Notes: generated by a model not told the origin, from the sequence alone. DNA of 64,000 bases from Niveispirillum lacus (GCF_002251795.1 NZ_NOXU01000031.1:310001-374000), one strand, 5' to 3'. Shown: positions 35,594 through 45,156, counted from the first letter of the stretch. A program made the numbers and translations.

Positions 35594-38539
35594 TCACGCC
35601 GCTGGCGGGCCAACGATCTGGTCGAAGGCGGTCTTCACCCGCGCTGCCTTGGCCCGCAGCAATGCTTCGACCTGATCGAACGGCGTGCCCTCCGGAAGGT
35701 CGGGCAAGGCGGCACGGGCAAGCCCCGCTTTGAGACCCGGTGGTGCCTTGGTGGCATCGAATCCCCCCTCGACCGTCAGGCGCAGGAAACCCTGCACCCG
35801 GCGCCACGTCTTGTGGCAATCGATCAGCATGTTAGCTGTGTCCACTGCGATGAAATCGCTGTCGCCCAGCCATGCAAGTGCGCCGGTTGTGTTGGCGTCG
35901 ATGATGTCCGGCCGTTCCGGGGCATGAAGCAGCGTCAGGTACTGGGCGATGAACTGAATATCGATCATGCCGCCGCGCACATATTTCACGGTCCAGATGT
36001 CGTCCGTATGGTGCTGCTGATCAATACGGGCCCGCATGGAGGCCACGTCCTCGCGCAATGTCACCGAATCTCGGGGGCGGGTCAGAACCGATCTGATCTC
36101 TGTCGCCAGCCGCGCACGCAGGCTGACCGGCCCGGTGACGGCCCGCGCACGTGTCAGGGCCATATGTTCCCAGGTCCAGGCGCTGTCGCGCTGGTATTTG
36201 GCGAATCCGTCGAAGCTCACAGCCAGTGGCCCAGCATTGCCCGAGGGGCGCAGGCGCATATCCACTTCATAAAGCTGTCCTTCTGCTGTGTGCGCCGTGA
36301 TGGCGTTGACCAGCCGTTGGGTCAGCTTGATGAAGTAATCATTGGGCGACAGGGGCTTTGCCCCATCCGATTGAACCACGTCATCCGGCACGTCATAGAC
36401 GGTGATCAGGTCTAGGTCGGAACGCAGGGACAATGACCGCGCTCCCAATCGCCCCAGGCCCAGGACAGCCATGCCGGCTCCTGGCAACCGGCCATGCCGT
36501 TTGGCGAACTCTTCCTCTACGGCACGTTGCAGGCCAGCCAGCGCGACCTCAGCGACATCGGTGAGAAACGCACCGAGCCGGTCGGCATCGCTCACATGGC
36601 GCAGAATATGCACCCCAGCCCGGAAACGATGTTCGTTGGTCCAGCGCCTGGTGAGGTCCAGCACCTCCTCGAAATAAAGAGCGCCGCCGACCAGGGCGTC
36701 GAAACCGGCGTCCAACTCATCGCGGCCCGGCAGGGTGCCGAAGAAGCCCGGCAGCAAAACAGCATCCAGTGCCTGGGGTTGCCGCGCCAACTGCTCGGCC
36801 AGGCGCGGGGCTGTGCCCATCACCTCGGCGACCAGATCCAGAAGGTTTGGGTTGGCGTAGAACAAACTGAACAACTGAACGCCGGCCGGCAAGCGGGACA
36901 GGAATTCATCAAATTTCAGGAACGCCTGATCAGGATGTGCAGTGCGGCCAAAGGCAGCGAGCAGGGTAGGGACCAACTCAGTCAACAGTTCCCGCGCCCG
37001 CTGACTGCGTGTTGCGCGATATCGGCCATGATGCCAGGCCCTTATCTGTCCCGCCACAGCGGACGGATTCTGGTAGCCCATCTCCCGCAACGTCACCATT
37101 GTGTCGGGGTCATCCTCGGTACCGGTGAAAACCAGGCTACCGGAGCCGGACAGAGCGGGGCTTTCTGCGAACAGATGGTCGTAATGGTCCTCCACCACCG
37201 TTAACGTGGCCATCAGCCGGTCGCGAAAGGATTGTGTGTCGGGAAATCCCAGGAAGGCGGCGATGCGGTGCACGCCGTCGTCCGTCTTGGGCAATTGGTG
37301 GGTCTGTTGATCATCCACCATCTGCACCCGGTGTTCGACGGTACGCAGGAAGCGGTACGCTTCTGAAAGATCATCTGCCACGGATTGTTCAACACGGTCG
37401 GCCGCCACCAAGGCATACAGTGTCTCCACCGTTCCGCAGGTGCGTAAAGAACGGTCGCGTCCCCCATAGATCAGTTGTTGTGTCTGGGCGAAAAATTCGA
37501 TCTCCCGGATACCGCCACGGCCAATCTTGATATTGTGGCCATTCACGGTCTTCTCGCGGTGCCCCTTGTGGGCGCCGATCTGTCGTTTGATGGAATGGAT
37601 GTCCTGAATTGCAGCGAAATCCAGGTTCCGACGCCAGATAAAGTGCCGGATAATGTCCATGAAACCTTTGCCTGCATCCAGATCGCCGGCCACGGGGCGG
37701 GCCTTGATCATGGCGGCGCGTTCCCAGTTTTGACCCAGGCTGCTGTAATAGGCTTCCGCTGCCGAGACACTGACGGCCACCGGTGTTGCTCCCGGATCAG
37801 GACGCAGGCGCAGATCGGTGCGAAACACATAACCATCGGCTGTGCGCTCATCCATGATGCGCACCATTTCGCGTGTTACCCGCACGAAGTGTTTTGTCAT
37901 TTCTCCGTCCGGCACCTGCACGATGCCATCGTCATAGAGGACGATCAGATCAATGTCGGAGGAGTAGTTCAGTTCGCGGGCGCCGAATTTTCCCATGGCC
38001 AACACAATATAGCCGCTGCCCTTTTCCGGCGTTGCCGGGTCTGGAACCAGCAGCTTGCCGGATGCCACCGCTTGACGCAGGGCCACACGCACGGCCAGTT
38101 GCAGGGCGGCCTGCGCGAAGTCGGACAGTGCGCCCGTTACCTTTTCCAGCGGCCAGCCCTGCGCCATGTCCGCCAGCCCGATCAGCAGGGCGGCGCGGCG
38201 TTTTGCGATGCGCAGCGCTTTCATCAAACGGTCGGCATTGGTTTCCGCGCCATGATCACGCCACAGTGCCTGGACAAGTTCGTCGAACGCGGCGTCAAAG
38301 CCAACGTCCAGCAGGCGACGGAAGAATCCCATCTCCCGCACCAAGGCCTGTCCCAGGAATGGGCTGTTGGCAAACACGGCCTCCAGCACCTGCTTTCCGC
38401 CGGTATCAGCGGCGTAAGCGCGTGCAAAAGCGGCAAGGTCGGGGTCACAGCCCGTACCCGTCGCTTCGTACCAATGTTGCAGTCCGATGGCGGCCCGTTG
38501 TGGATCGCCAAGGCGGGGAAGGGATTCTTGATTGAACAT
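35594..38539 (-). CDS. glnE: Bifunctional glutamine synthetase adenylyltransferase/deadenylase GlnE
   Basis: The product has 981 residues, the expected length. Two nucleotidyltransferase-like halves are visible: the N-terminal deadenylase site (about residues 188-203, ELNYSSDIDLIVLYDD) and the C-terminal adenylyltransferase site (about 700-712, LRSDLDLITVYD), each followed by a GlnD-type helical domain (RGGIREIEFFAQTQQ and RGGMIDIQFIAQYLTLLH). It switches glutamine synthetase off and on in response to the PII protein, coupling nitrogen status to glutamine production. The ATG at 38539 follows a 120-base gap from the divergent YhdP-like gene. Confidence 0.95.
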   Translation of the reverse strand: MFNQESLPRLGDPQRAAIGLQHWYEATGTGCDPDLAAFARAYAADTGGKQVLEAVFANSPFLGQALVREMGFFRRLLDVGFDAAFDELVQALWRDHGAETNADRLMKALRIAKRRAALLIGLADMAQGWPLEKVTGALSDFAQAALQLAVRVALRQAVASGKLLVPDPATPEKGSGYIVLAMGKFGARELNYSSDIDLIVLYDDGIVQVPDGEMTKHFVRVTREMVRIMDERTADGYVFRTDLRLRPDPGATPVAVSVSAAEAYYSSLGQNWERAAMIKARPVAGDLDAGKGFMDIIRHFIWRRNLDFAAIQDIHSIKRQIGAHKGHREKTVNGHNIKIGRGGIREIEFFAQTQQLIYGGRDRSLRTCGTVETLYALVAADRVEQSVADDLSEAYRFLRTVEHRVQMVDDQQTHQLPKTDDGVHRIAAFLGFPDTQSFRDRLMATLTVVEDHYDHLFAESPALSGSGSLVFTGTEDDPDTMVTLREMGYQNPSAVAGQIRAWHHGRYRATRSQRARELLTELVPTLLAAFGRTAHPDQAFLKFDEFLSRLPAGVQLFSLFYANPNLLDLVAEVMGTAPRLAEQLARQPQALDAVLLPGFFGTLPGRDELDAGFDALVGGALYFEEVLDLTRRWTNEHRFRAGVHILRHVSDADRLGAFLTDVAEVALAGLQRAVEEEFAKRHGRLPGAGMAVLGLGRLGARSLSLRSDLDLITVYDVPDDVVQSDGAKPLSPNDYFIKLTQRLVNAITAHTAEGQLYEVDMRLRPSGNAGPLAVSFDGFAKYQRDSAWTWEHMALTRARAVTGPVSLRARLATEIRSVLTRPRDSVTLREDVASMRARIDQQHHTDDIWTVKYVRGGMIDIQFIAQYLTLLHAPERPDIIDANTTGALAWLGDSDFIAVDTANMLIDCHKTWRRVQGFLRLTVEGGFDATKAPPGLKAGLARAALPDLPEGTPFDQVEALLRAKAARVKTAFDQIVGPPAA

Positions 38540-38660
38540 CGGGTATCTACCGGGCTATCCCAAGCGGGCCGCGTTGGCGGGGCGTCAGACTGCCCCCCGT
38601 CTGCGCATAAGGTCAAGATGCCCGTAACGCCCGGCCAGGTCCGCCGGAGAACCGAGATCG

Positions 38661-41600
38661 ATGCTGCGTCGTACTGCCCTTATCCTGCTTGAACTGGTCG
38701 CCGGCCTGTTGCTGGTGGTCGTGCTGGCGGGTGGCTACATGGCATTTCGGTTGACGCAGCAGGGGCCGATCGCGGTTGACTTCGTCACCCCCTATCTGGC
38801 GCAGGCATTATCGCGCGATGGCCCGCTCCGGTTGGAGGTTGCCCGAACCGAACTGGCCTGGGTCGGCTTTGGCACGCCTATCGATATTCGGGTCAAGGGG
38901 GTGGAGGCGCACGGGGCCAGTGGTGCCTTGCTGGCCACCGTTCCGGAAATGCGCCTGGGTCTGTCAGTCCCAGCCCTGCTGCGCGGCCGCGTGGCGCCGA
39001 CGCGCATTGATCTGGTGGAGCCCAGCCTCTACGCCGAACGCACAGCCGAAGGGGGATTCCGGCTGGATATCGGTGATGACAGTTCCGATCCGGAAGCAGG
39101 GGCCCGCATCCTGGCTGACCTGATCGACCAGATGCGCCGCCCACCGGACCCTGAAGCCACCATGGGCGCGCTGCGTGACCTTCGGATCACGCGCGGTATG
39201 CTCGTGGTCGCCAATCTGGCTACCCAGACGAAGTGGCAGGTGCCGCGGCTGGATATGCGCCTGCGCCGCGATGTGCGCGGGGTACGCGGCACGGCATCGG
39301 CGGACATTGATATGGGCGCGGAGATCAATCAGGTCTCTGCGGAAATTGTATGGCGTGCCGATGATGGCGGCGTCACCCTGCGCAGTGAGATGGCAGACAT
39401 TGTGCCGGCCGAGTTTGCAGAGATCGCCCCGGTGCTGCATCCCCTGCGGGCGTTGGATGTGACGCTGGCCGGTACCGTCATGCTGGAGTTGAAATCCGAC
39501 CTGACACCGGTGAGCTTGGTGCTGGGCCTGACCGGGGGTAAGGGTACGCTGTCGTTGCCCGATCAGTTACCGGAGCCGCTTAACTTCGACCGGGTTGAGC
39601 TGCACGGAACATTGGATGATGCAGGACGGCATCTGGAACTGACGCGGTTCAACCTGGACATGACCGGACCAGCCGATCTGACTATCACCGGCAGTGCGCA
39701 GCAACGCGACCGGACCATGGAATTGGCCCTGACGACTGAGTTGACAGGCCTGCCGATGGAGGATCTGCACCGGTATTGGCCTAAGGGTGTGAAGCAAAAC
39801 ACCCGCGACTGGATGGTCAATAACCTGGCCGATGGCACCTTTGAGCGAACAGTCTTCCGCCTGGAAGGATCAGGCCCGGTTGACGATATCGACCAGTTCC
39901 ACGTGGCCCGGATGCAGGGCGACCTTGTTCTCTCAGGCTTCACGGTGCATTACCGCAAGCCTTTGCCGCCCGTCACCAACGTTTCCGCCACCGCCACGTT
40001 CGATGGTAAAAACTTTGATATCGCCGTCCAGGATGGGGCGTTGCTGGATATGAAGGCAGGACCGGGGATGATCCGGATCCTGGGTCTGGATACAGATGAC
40101 GAACACCGGATCGATATCCGTGTCGGCTTAGAAGGGCCTCTGTCATCGGCCTTGGCCGTGCTGGATCACCCGCCGCTGGGCTATGCGGCGAAGGTTAATC
40201 TGGTGCCAGAGAGGGTGTCAGGTCACGCAAAGGCTGAACTGCATTTTGCATTCCCGCTGGTGGCCGCACTCACCATGGATATGGTCGAACTGGACGGCAA
40301 AGCCACCCTGACCGAGGTGGCCGTGCCTGATATCGTGTCCGATATCGATGCGACAGAAGGTGTTCTTGAGCTTGTGGTCACCGGCCATGATCTTCATATG
40401 ACCGGCACCGCCCTGTTGAATGGGGTGCCATCACAGGTCGAATGGCTGGAAAACTTCCCCGCCGACGCCCCGATCGGTACCCAGGTCCGCGTTCGGGGTA
40501 AGCTCGATGACGAACAGCGCCGGCGATTCCGCCTCGATTTCCCAGATTGGTTGAACGGACCGGCTGGCGTCGATCTGGTCTATACCAGCGAACGCACTCC
40601 ACAGGGCCGGCAGCAGACGATTCAGGCCGACATCGACATCACGCCCTCTACCCTGCGTGTCGATGTGATGAAATGGCGCAAGGAACCAGGCAAGCCGGGG
40701 CAGGGACGGGTGACCGTTCGGTTCAAGGACGGCAAACCCATCCTGATTCCAGCCTTCGTGGTTACGACCGAAGAACTGACCGCGGTGGGATCGATGACAC
40801 TGCGCGAGACGGATTACGGCCTGTCCCATCTACTGCTGGACCAGTTCAAGCTGGGTGAAAGTGATGCCCGCGTCGATATTCGGGATACCGATGGCAAGGG
40901 TGGTCTGGCCATTGATGTCCGCGGCGAAAGTTTTGATGTGCGGCCGTTCCGCAGCCGGGAGAAGGGACCGGACGGCAAGATCATTCACCCGGACCCGGCG
41001 ATAGAGGCGGCCCCCAAGACACCTTTGTCCATTTCTTTCGATCTGGGCCGCGCCATTATGGGCGATGATGGCCGCGAAATCCGGCAGGCGAAAGGTCGGA
41101 TGGAGCGTGATAGTAGCATCTGGTACCGCACTGACCTGGATGCTGTTGTCGGGGAATCCGGCACGCTCAAGGTCCGCTATGCACCTGACCCGTCCGATGC
41201 CCGTATTCTGACCCTGCACGTCGAGACTGATGATGCGGGCGCCACTCTGCGGGGCCTGGATGTCATCAGCCAGATCAGAGGGGGCCAACTGACTCTGTCT
41301 GGCCGATCGCAGCCCGATGATCAAGGGCAAGCCCTGGTGGGAAGGGCCGACCTGATCAACTATCAGGTGCAGGATGCGCCGGTTCTGGCCCGTCTGCTCT
41401 CGGCAACGTCGCCACGGGGGTTTGCCAACCTGATGTCGGGCCAGCCCATTGCCTTTTCCCGCCTGTCCGGTGACTGGTTATGGCACAAGGATGGCATCAC
41501 CCTGCGCGAGATGCGGACATCCGGGTCGCAGGTAGGCCTGACCCTGGAAGGTAACATCGACCTGAAGCGCAACGATGTCGCTCTTCAGGGTACGATCGTT

Positions 41601-41837
41601 CCGTTTACGACGGTTAACAAGCTGCTGGGCATCATTCCGGTTTTCGGTGACCTGCTGGTCGGTGGCGAAGGGCAGGGACTATTTGCGGCCACCTACAGTG
41701 TGAAGGGGCCGACCGACAACCTGGATGTCGGGGTGAACCCCTTGGCTGTTCTGGCTCCCGGCTTCCTGCGCAACCTGTTCTTCCTGCCGCAGCCAGCAGG
41801 AGAGGATATGCCCAAGGACACGCAAGACGGGAAGTGA
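38661..41837 (+). CDS. YhdP/AsmA-like membrane-anchored protein
   Basis: The product has 1058 residues with one N-terminal membrane anchor (about 5-30) and a very long periplasmic part rich in beta strands. The DUF3971-type region begins around residue 330, and the AsmA-like C-terminal region ends in GVNPLAVLAPGFLRNLFF. These bridge-like proteins (YhdP, TamB, AsmA group) are thought to carry lipids between membranes. A ribosome-binding site GGAG precedes the ATG. It is divergent from glnE. Confidence 0.85.
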   Translation: MLRRTALILLELVAGLLLVVVLAGGYMAFRLTQQGPIAVDFVTPYLAQALSRDGPLRLEVARTELAWVGFGTPIDIRVKGVEAHGASGALLATVPEMRLGLSVPALLRGRVAPTRIDLVEPSLYAERTAEGGFRLDIGDDSSDPEAGARILADLIDQMRRPPDPEATMGALRDLRITRGMLVVANLATQTKWQVPRLDMRLRRDVRGVRGTASADIDMGAEINQVSAEIVWRADDGGVTLRSEMADIVPAEFAEIAPVLHPLRALDVTLAGTVMLELKSDLTPVSLVLGLTGGKGTLSLPDQLPEPLNFDRVELHGTLDDAGRHLELTRFNLDMTGPADLTITGSAQQRDRTMELALTTELTGLPMEDLHRYWPKGVKQNTRDWMVNNLADGTFERTVFRLEGSGPVDDIDQFHVARMQGDLVLSGFTVHYRKPLPPVTNVSATATFDGKNFDIAVQDGALLDMKAGPGMIRILGLDTDDEHRIDIRVGLEGPLSSALAVLDHPPLGYAAKVNLVPERVSGHAKAELHFAFPLVAALTMDMVELDGKATLTEVAVPDIVSDIDATEGVLELVVTGHDLHMTGTALLNGVPSQVEWLENFPADAPIGTQVRVRGKLDDEQRRRFRLDFPDWLNGPAGVDLVYTSERTPQGRQQTIQADIDITPSTLRVDVMKWRKEPGKPGQGRVTVRFKDGKPILIPAFVVTTEELTAVGSMTLRETDYGLSHLLLDQFKLGESDARVDIRDTDGKGGLAIDVRGESFDVRPFRSREKGPDGKIIHPDPAIEAAPKTPLSISFDLGRAIMGDDGREIRQAKGRMERDSSIWYRTDLDAVVGESGTLKVRYAPDPSDARILTLHVETDDAGATLRGLDVISQIRGGQLTLSGRSQPDDQGQALVGRADLINYQVQDAPVLARLLSATSPRGFANLMSGQPIAFSRLSGDWLWHKDGITLREMRTSGSQVGLTLEGNIDLKRNDVALQGTIVPFTTVNKLLGIIPVFGDLLVGGEGQGLFAATYSVKGPTDNLDVGVNPLAVLAPGFLRNLFFLPQPAGEDMPKDTQDGK

Positions 41838-41847
41838 CTTCACAGGC

Positions 41848-42096
41848 TCAACGCACCCGCATCAAGCCTGTCAGCGCCATGGATGCCGGTACCAGCACCG
41901 GTGGCCAGTCGTCCTGCATGATGTTCTCCAGCAGCAATCCCTCCGCGGCGATACTGGCGGCATATAGATTTCCGACACGCCGTTCCGGACAGGGGCCGCC
42001 GGTCAATCCTGCGATGAAGTCGGCGATGCCTTCCTGGTCACCGCTCATATCGGTTTGTAGCCAGTCATCCAGCCATTCCTTGGGATGGTGGGTCAT
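41848..42096 (-). CDS. Small acidic protein overlapping the EndoU gene, possible immunity protein
   Basis: The product has 82 residues, acidic at the N-terminus (MTHHPKEWLDDWLQTDMSGDQEGIADFI), without signal peptide or membrane span. I do not recognise a family. Its ATG overlaps the stop codon of the upstream EndoU-like nuclease gene (TGA inside ATGA at 42093-42096), so the two are translated together. Small acidic genes directly downstream of secreted nucleases are often immunity proteins, but this is an inference from position only. It is convergent with the YhdP-like gene, 10 bases away. Confidence 0.65.
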   Translation of the reverse strand: MTHHPKEWLDDWLQTDMSGDQEGIADFIAGLTGGPCPERRVGNLYAASIAAEGLLLENIMQDDWPPVLVPASMALTGLMRVR

Positions 42097-42638
42097 TGCG
42101 GGCAACTCTCTCCCATCTGTGGGAAGGCGGTGTTGATGCGACCATCATCAAAAACTGCGAAGCGGATCACAAATCGTTCGCCGCCCGGTCCCGTACAATA
42201 GGATGAATCCGGAGTGGCTGGTGCCGAACAGCCCAACTTCCCCCATGGCTTGCCGGGTCCATGGCTGTTATTGACAGCGTAGAGGATGGAACGGGTTACC
42301 TGCGCGACCGAGCAGTTATCGGGATAAAAGGTGGAGTTCTTGGATCGTCCATTCTCGAAGATCACACGGGCACTGTAGAGGCCGTTCGGCTGGGTGGGCT
42401 GCGGCTGCATTTCCTTAATGGGAGCCGTATCGATCAAGGTGCGTGAATGCATACCGACGACGTCGCCATTCTTTTTGATCTCACCGCACAGGACATGGCG
42501 CAGGTTGAGCGGCGGGTCGGTTTGGCTCCAGCCAAATCCCTCATCAGTGCAGGATGGCTCTGTCGTCGCCCCTGCTGCTGCTGCCAGGGTCAGGGTTACC
42601 GTCATAACTGCCAATCGGATTGCCCACACCGCCATCAT
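42093..42638 (-). CDS. Secreted EndoU-type ribonuclease
   Basis: The product has 181 residues. A signal peptide (about 1-24, MMAVWAIRLAVMTVTLTLAAA) is followed by a compact domain. H48 in LNLRHVLCGEI and H64 in VVGMHSR are exactly 16 residues apart, the spacing of the two catalytic histidines of bacterial EndoU domains such as the CdiA toxin tip. A later STFYPDNCSVAQVTRSILYAVN segment and the C-terminal GRINTAFP match the rest of the family. EndoU enzymes cleave RNA. A signal peptide on a stand-alone EndoU implies export to the periplasm or outside. It overlaps a small downstream gene. Confidence 0.72.
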   Translation of the reverse strand: MMAVWAIRLAVMTVTLTLAAAAGATTEPSCTDEGFGWSQTDPPLNLRHVLCGEIKKNGDVVGMHSRTLIDTAPIKEMQPQPTQPNGLYSARVIFENGRSKNSTFYPDNCSVAQVTRSILYAVNNSHGPGKPWGKLGCSAPATPDSSYCTGPGGERFVIRFAVFDDGRINTAFPQMGESCPQ

Positions 42639-42710
42639 CAAACCCTATAAAGTTGTCGAAGCTTTCTCTATGGGGCAAACATATCACCGAAGTTGGCTGG
42701 CAGGAGAGGG

Positions 42711-43340
42711 ATGATGAAGCGGGAACGCTTGGTCCGCATGGCATTGGCCGCAATGATCGGCCTGATCATGGCGGCGGTCATTGCCTGGATGACCATCCGC
42801 CACGACCAGCGCCAATTGGCTGGTGTCGCCACCAGCGTGGCGCCGGCCAGCATTGGCGGACCCTTCACCCTGACCAGTCATGATGGCCGTATTGTTTCTG
42901 ACGGTGACTTTCAGGGCAGATATCGTCTGGTGTTCTTTGGGTATACATTCTGCCCCGACATCTGCCCGACCGAACTTCAGACCATCGCACAGGCAATGGA
43001 TCTGATGGGAGCCGCAGGGGCCGATGTGCAACCGCTTTTCATAACCATCGACCCGGCACGGGATACCGCACCGGTACTTGCCGACTATGTTCCGCTTTTT
43101 CACCCGACCATTATCGGTTTGACGGGCACGCCGGACCAGATCGCCGCCGTGGCGAAGGAGTATCGTGTCTATTTTGCCCGGTCTCAGGGCGAACCGGATG
43201 AAACCCAGTACCTGATGGATCATTCCACCTTCGCCTATCTGATGGCACCGGATGGGTCCTTCGTCACTGTCTTTGCGAAGGGGACAACGCCCGAGCAGAT
43301 GGTGGAAGCCATCGCGGCTCATCGCGCCAGGGGGACCTGA
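42711..43340 (+). CDS. SCO1/SenC family copper chaperone
   Basis: The product has 209 residues with one N-terminal membrane anchor (about 8-28). The thioredoxin-like domain has the copper-binding cysteines in FFGYTFCPDICPTELQ and the histidine in LMDHSTFAYLM. SCO proteins deliver copper to the CuA site of cytochrome c oxidase subunit II. The oxidase operon lies 5 kb downstream in this window. GGAGAGGG lies just before the ATG at 42711. Confidence 0.92.
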   Translation: MMKRERLVRMALAAMIGLIMAAVIAWMTIRHDQRQLAGVATSVAPASIGGPFTLTSHDGRIVSDGDFQGRYRLVFFGYTFCPDICPTELQTIAQAMDLMGAAGADVQPLFITIDPARDTAPVLADYVPLFHPTIIGLTGTPDQIAAVAKEYRVYFARSQGEPDETQYLMDHSTFAYLMAPDGSFVTVFAKGTTPEQMVEAIAAHRARGT

Positions 43341-43497
43341 TCGCCGCTTTTGTGTAACGCGATCACGACCATTACCCACTTTTGCAGCGGCAAAACCGCC
43401 CAATCTTGGACAAAAGGCATGATGCGCTGCGGCATCGGACCTATGCGCGGTGTGTAAATCTTTGATTTTCAGATACTTAACTGTGGGTGTCATACCC

Positions 43498-43526
43498 TTG
43501 ACAGTATCGGGGGCTAACCGTATGGT
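43498..43526 (+). promoter_or_regulatory. Sigma-70-type promoter of the F0 ATP synthase operon
   Basis: A perfect -35 hexamer TTGACA (43498-43503) is followed, after a 17-base spacer, by TATGGT (43521-43526). It lies 51 bases ahead of atpI. Spacing and sequence are near ideal for the housekeeping sigma factor. Confidence 0.7.
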
Positions 43527-43576
43527 GCGGCCGCTTTCGCACGGTATCCACCTTCAGGCGGAAGGGAGTCTGCTTC

Positions 43577-43933
43577 ATGTCTGATGAGCGCACGCCCCCA
43601 TCGCTGGAAGAACTGGATGCCCGCCTGCGTGAGGCCCGCCGGGTTGCCGGCATGGACCCGCCAGTCGCCCCCAACGGGCAGCCGGCTGGGGGCGTGTCAA
43701 ATGGTGACATGGCGCTGGGGCTGCGCGTCGGGGTGGAACTGGTTGCCGGAGTGCTGTTCGGGCTTGCGCTCGGTTATGGCATCGACTGGTGGCTGGGGAC
43801 CAAGCCTTGGGGGATCATCGTGATGGTCTTCGTAGGGGCGATCGCTGGGTTTATGAATGTGTATCGCCTGACCTCCGGGCAGGGATATGCGGCAGGGTTC
43901 GACAAGTCCCAAAGACGGGACGGTGGGGAGTAG
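43577..43933 (+). CDS. atpI: ATP synthase protein I (AtpI/AtpZ type)
   Basis: The product has 118 residues. A cytoplasmic N-terminus with a short coiled segment (SLEELDARLREARR) is followed by two membrane helices (about 50-70 and 75-95) with GVELVAGVLFGLALGYGIDWWLGTKPWGIIVMVFVGAIAGFMNVYR. It assists assembly of the c-ring. It heads the F0 operon and follows a strong promoter. Confidence 0.9.
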   Translation: MSDERTPPSLEELDARLREARRVAGMDPPVAPNGQPAGGVSNGDMALGLRVGVELVAGVLFGLALGYGIDWWLGTKPWGIIVMVFVGAIAGFMNVYRLTSGQGYAAGFDKSQRRDGGE

Positions 43934-43939
43934 GGCATC

Positions 43940-44683
43940 GTGGCTGGTCCTTTGGAGCAATTCGAGATCAAGCGCCTGGTCAACCTGCCGGTTGGCAACC
44001 TTGATCTGTCCTTCACCAACTCCTCGCTGTGGATGGTGATCGCCGTTGTGGCCTCTACCGCCCTGCTGGTCTATGGCATGCGTGGCCGCGCCCTGGTGCC
44101 GGGCCGTCTGCAGTCGATCGCCGAGTTGCTGTATGAGTTCGTGGCGGAAATGGTTCGGGACAATGCCGGCCCTCAGGCTCGCAAGTTCTTCCCGTTCATC
44201 TTCACGCTGTTCATTTTTGTGCTTTTTGGCAACGTCCTGGGCCTGATCCCTGGGTCCTTCACATTCACCAGCCATATCATCGTCACCTTTGCGATGGCGC
44301 TGTTTGTGTTCGTGGTGGTGACCATCGTTGCCTTCGTGAAGCACGGTCTGCACTTCTTTCATTTCTTCCTGCCGCATGGTACGCCGATCTGGCTGGCGCC
44401 GCTGATCGTTCCGATTGAACTGATCTCCTACTTCGTGCGCCCCATCAGCCTGTCCATTCGTCTGTTCGCCAACATGCTGGCCGGTCACACCATGATGAAG
44501 GTCTTCGCGGGCTTCACGGTGTCGATGGTTGCCGCTGGGGGCGGGATGGCTGCGGTCGGTCTGCTGCCGGTTCTCCTGAATGTCGCGTTGTTCGCCCTGG
44601 AGTTCCTGGTCGCCGGCATTCAGGCCTACATCTTCGCGCTGCTGAGCTGCGTGTACCTGCGTGACGCGCTGGAGATGCACTAA
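43940..44683 (+). CDS. atpB: F0 ATP synthase subunit a
   Basis: The product has 247 residues and starts with GTG at 43940. Five or six membrane helices are present, and the essential arginine lies in PISLSIRLFANMLAGH. Subunit a forms the proton half-channels at the c-ring. It is six bases after atpI and 63 bases before atpE. Confidence 0.95.
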   Translation: MAGPLEQFEIKRLVNLPVGNLDLSFTNSSLWMVIAVVASTALLVYGMRGRALVPGRLQSIAELLYEFVAEMVRDNAGPQARKFFPFIFTLFIFVLFGNVLGLIPGSFTFTSHIIVTFAMALFVFVVVTIVAFVKHGLHFFHFFLPHGTPIWLAPLIVPIELISYFVRPISLSIRLFANMLAGHTMMKVFAGFTVSMVAAGGGMAAVGLLPVLLNVALFALEFLVAGIQAYIFALLSCVYLRDALEMH

Positions 44684-44746
44684 CGCATTTCCAACGTCCA
44701 ACCCGTCTTTCTTCAAGAGACACTTCCAACCTAGAGGAACTTCAAA

Positions 44747-44971
44747 ATGGAAGCTGAAGCCGCAAAGTTCATCGGTGCCGGTCTCGCCATGCTCGCCCTG
44801 CTGGGCGTTGGTATCGGCCTGGGCAACCTGTTCTCCGGTCTGTATCAGGCTGTTTCCCGTAACCCGGCCGCTCTGGACTCCTACAAGACCTTCGTGTTCA
44901 TCGGCTTCGCGCTGACCGAAGCGACGGGTCTGTTCGCGCTGGTTATCGCCTTCCTGATCCTGTTCGCCTGA
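44747..44971 (+). CDS. atpE: F0 ATP synthase subunit c
   Basis: The product has 74 residues forming a two-helix hairpin with the polar loop SRNPAA. The proton-carrying glutamate is E58 in FALTEATGLF. AGAGG precedes the start. A gap of about 200 bases with three strong inverted repeats separates it from the b' gene. Confidence 0.96.
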   Translation: MEAEAAKFIGAGLAMLALLGVGIGLGNLFSGLYQAVSRNPAALDSYKTFVFIGFALTEATGLFALVIAFLILFA

Positions 44972-44992
44972 TCCGCGAACAGTTTTTTAGAA

Positions 44993-45156
44993 CCGGCACC
45001 TGCGGGTGCCGGGGCTTCAGCGCCGGGATCGCCGCCGCTGCCGGGTATCAGATCCGACAGCGGCGGTCGCTCTATGGGCCCCTTGGCCCTGCCATGAGCT
45101 TTTCCTTCAGGCGCTGACGGGAATTTGGCGTGACTGTCCGGATGACCGGCCGGTCA
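44993..45156. repeat. Three stem-loops between atpE and atpF'
   Basis: CCGGCACC/GGTGCCGG (44993-45012, 4-base loop), CCGCCGCTG/CAGCGGCGG (45032-45066, 17-base loop) and the palindrome TGACCGGCCGGTCA (45143-45156) lie in a row. None is followed by a T run. They may stabilise the atpE part of the transcript so that more subunit c is made, or cause partial termination. Confidence 0.55.

Noticed and set aside
35375-36415. A 346-codon frame antisense to glnE and crossing the phosphatase gene
   Set aside because: It is out of frame with both real genes and shows no protein features.
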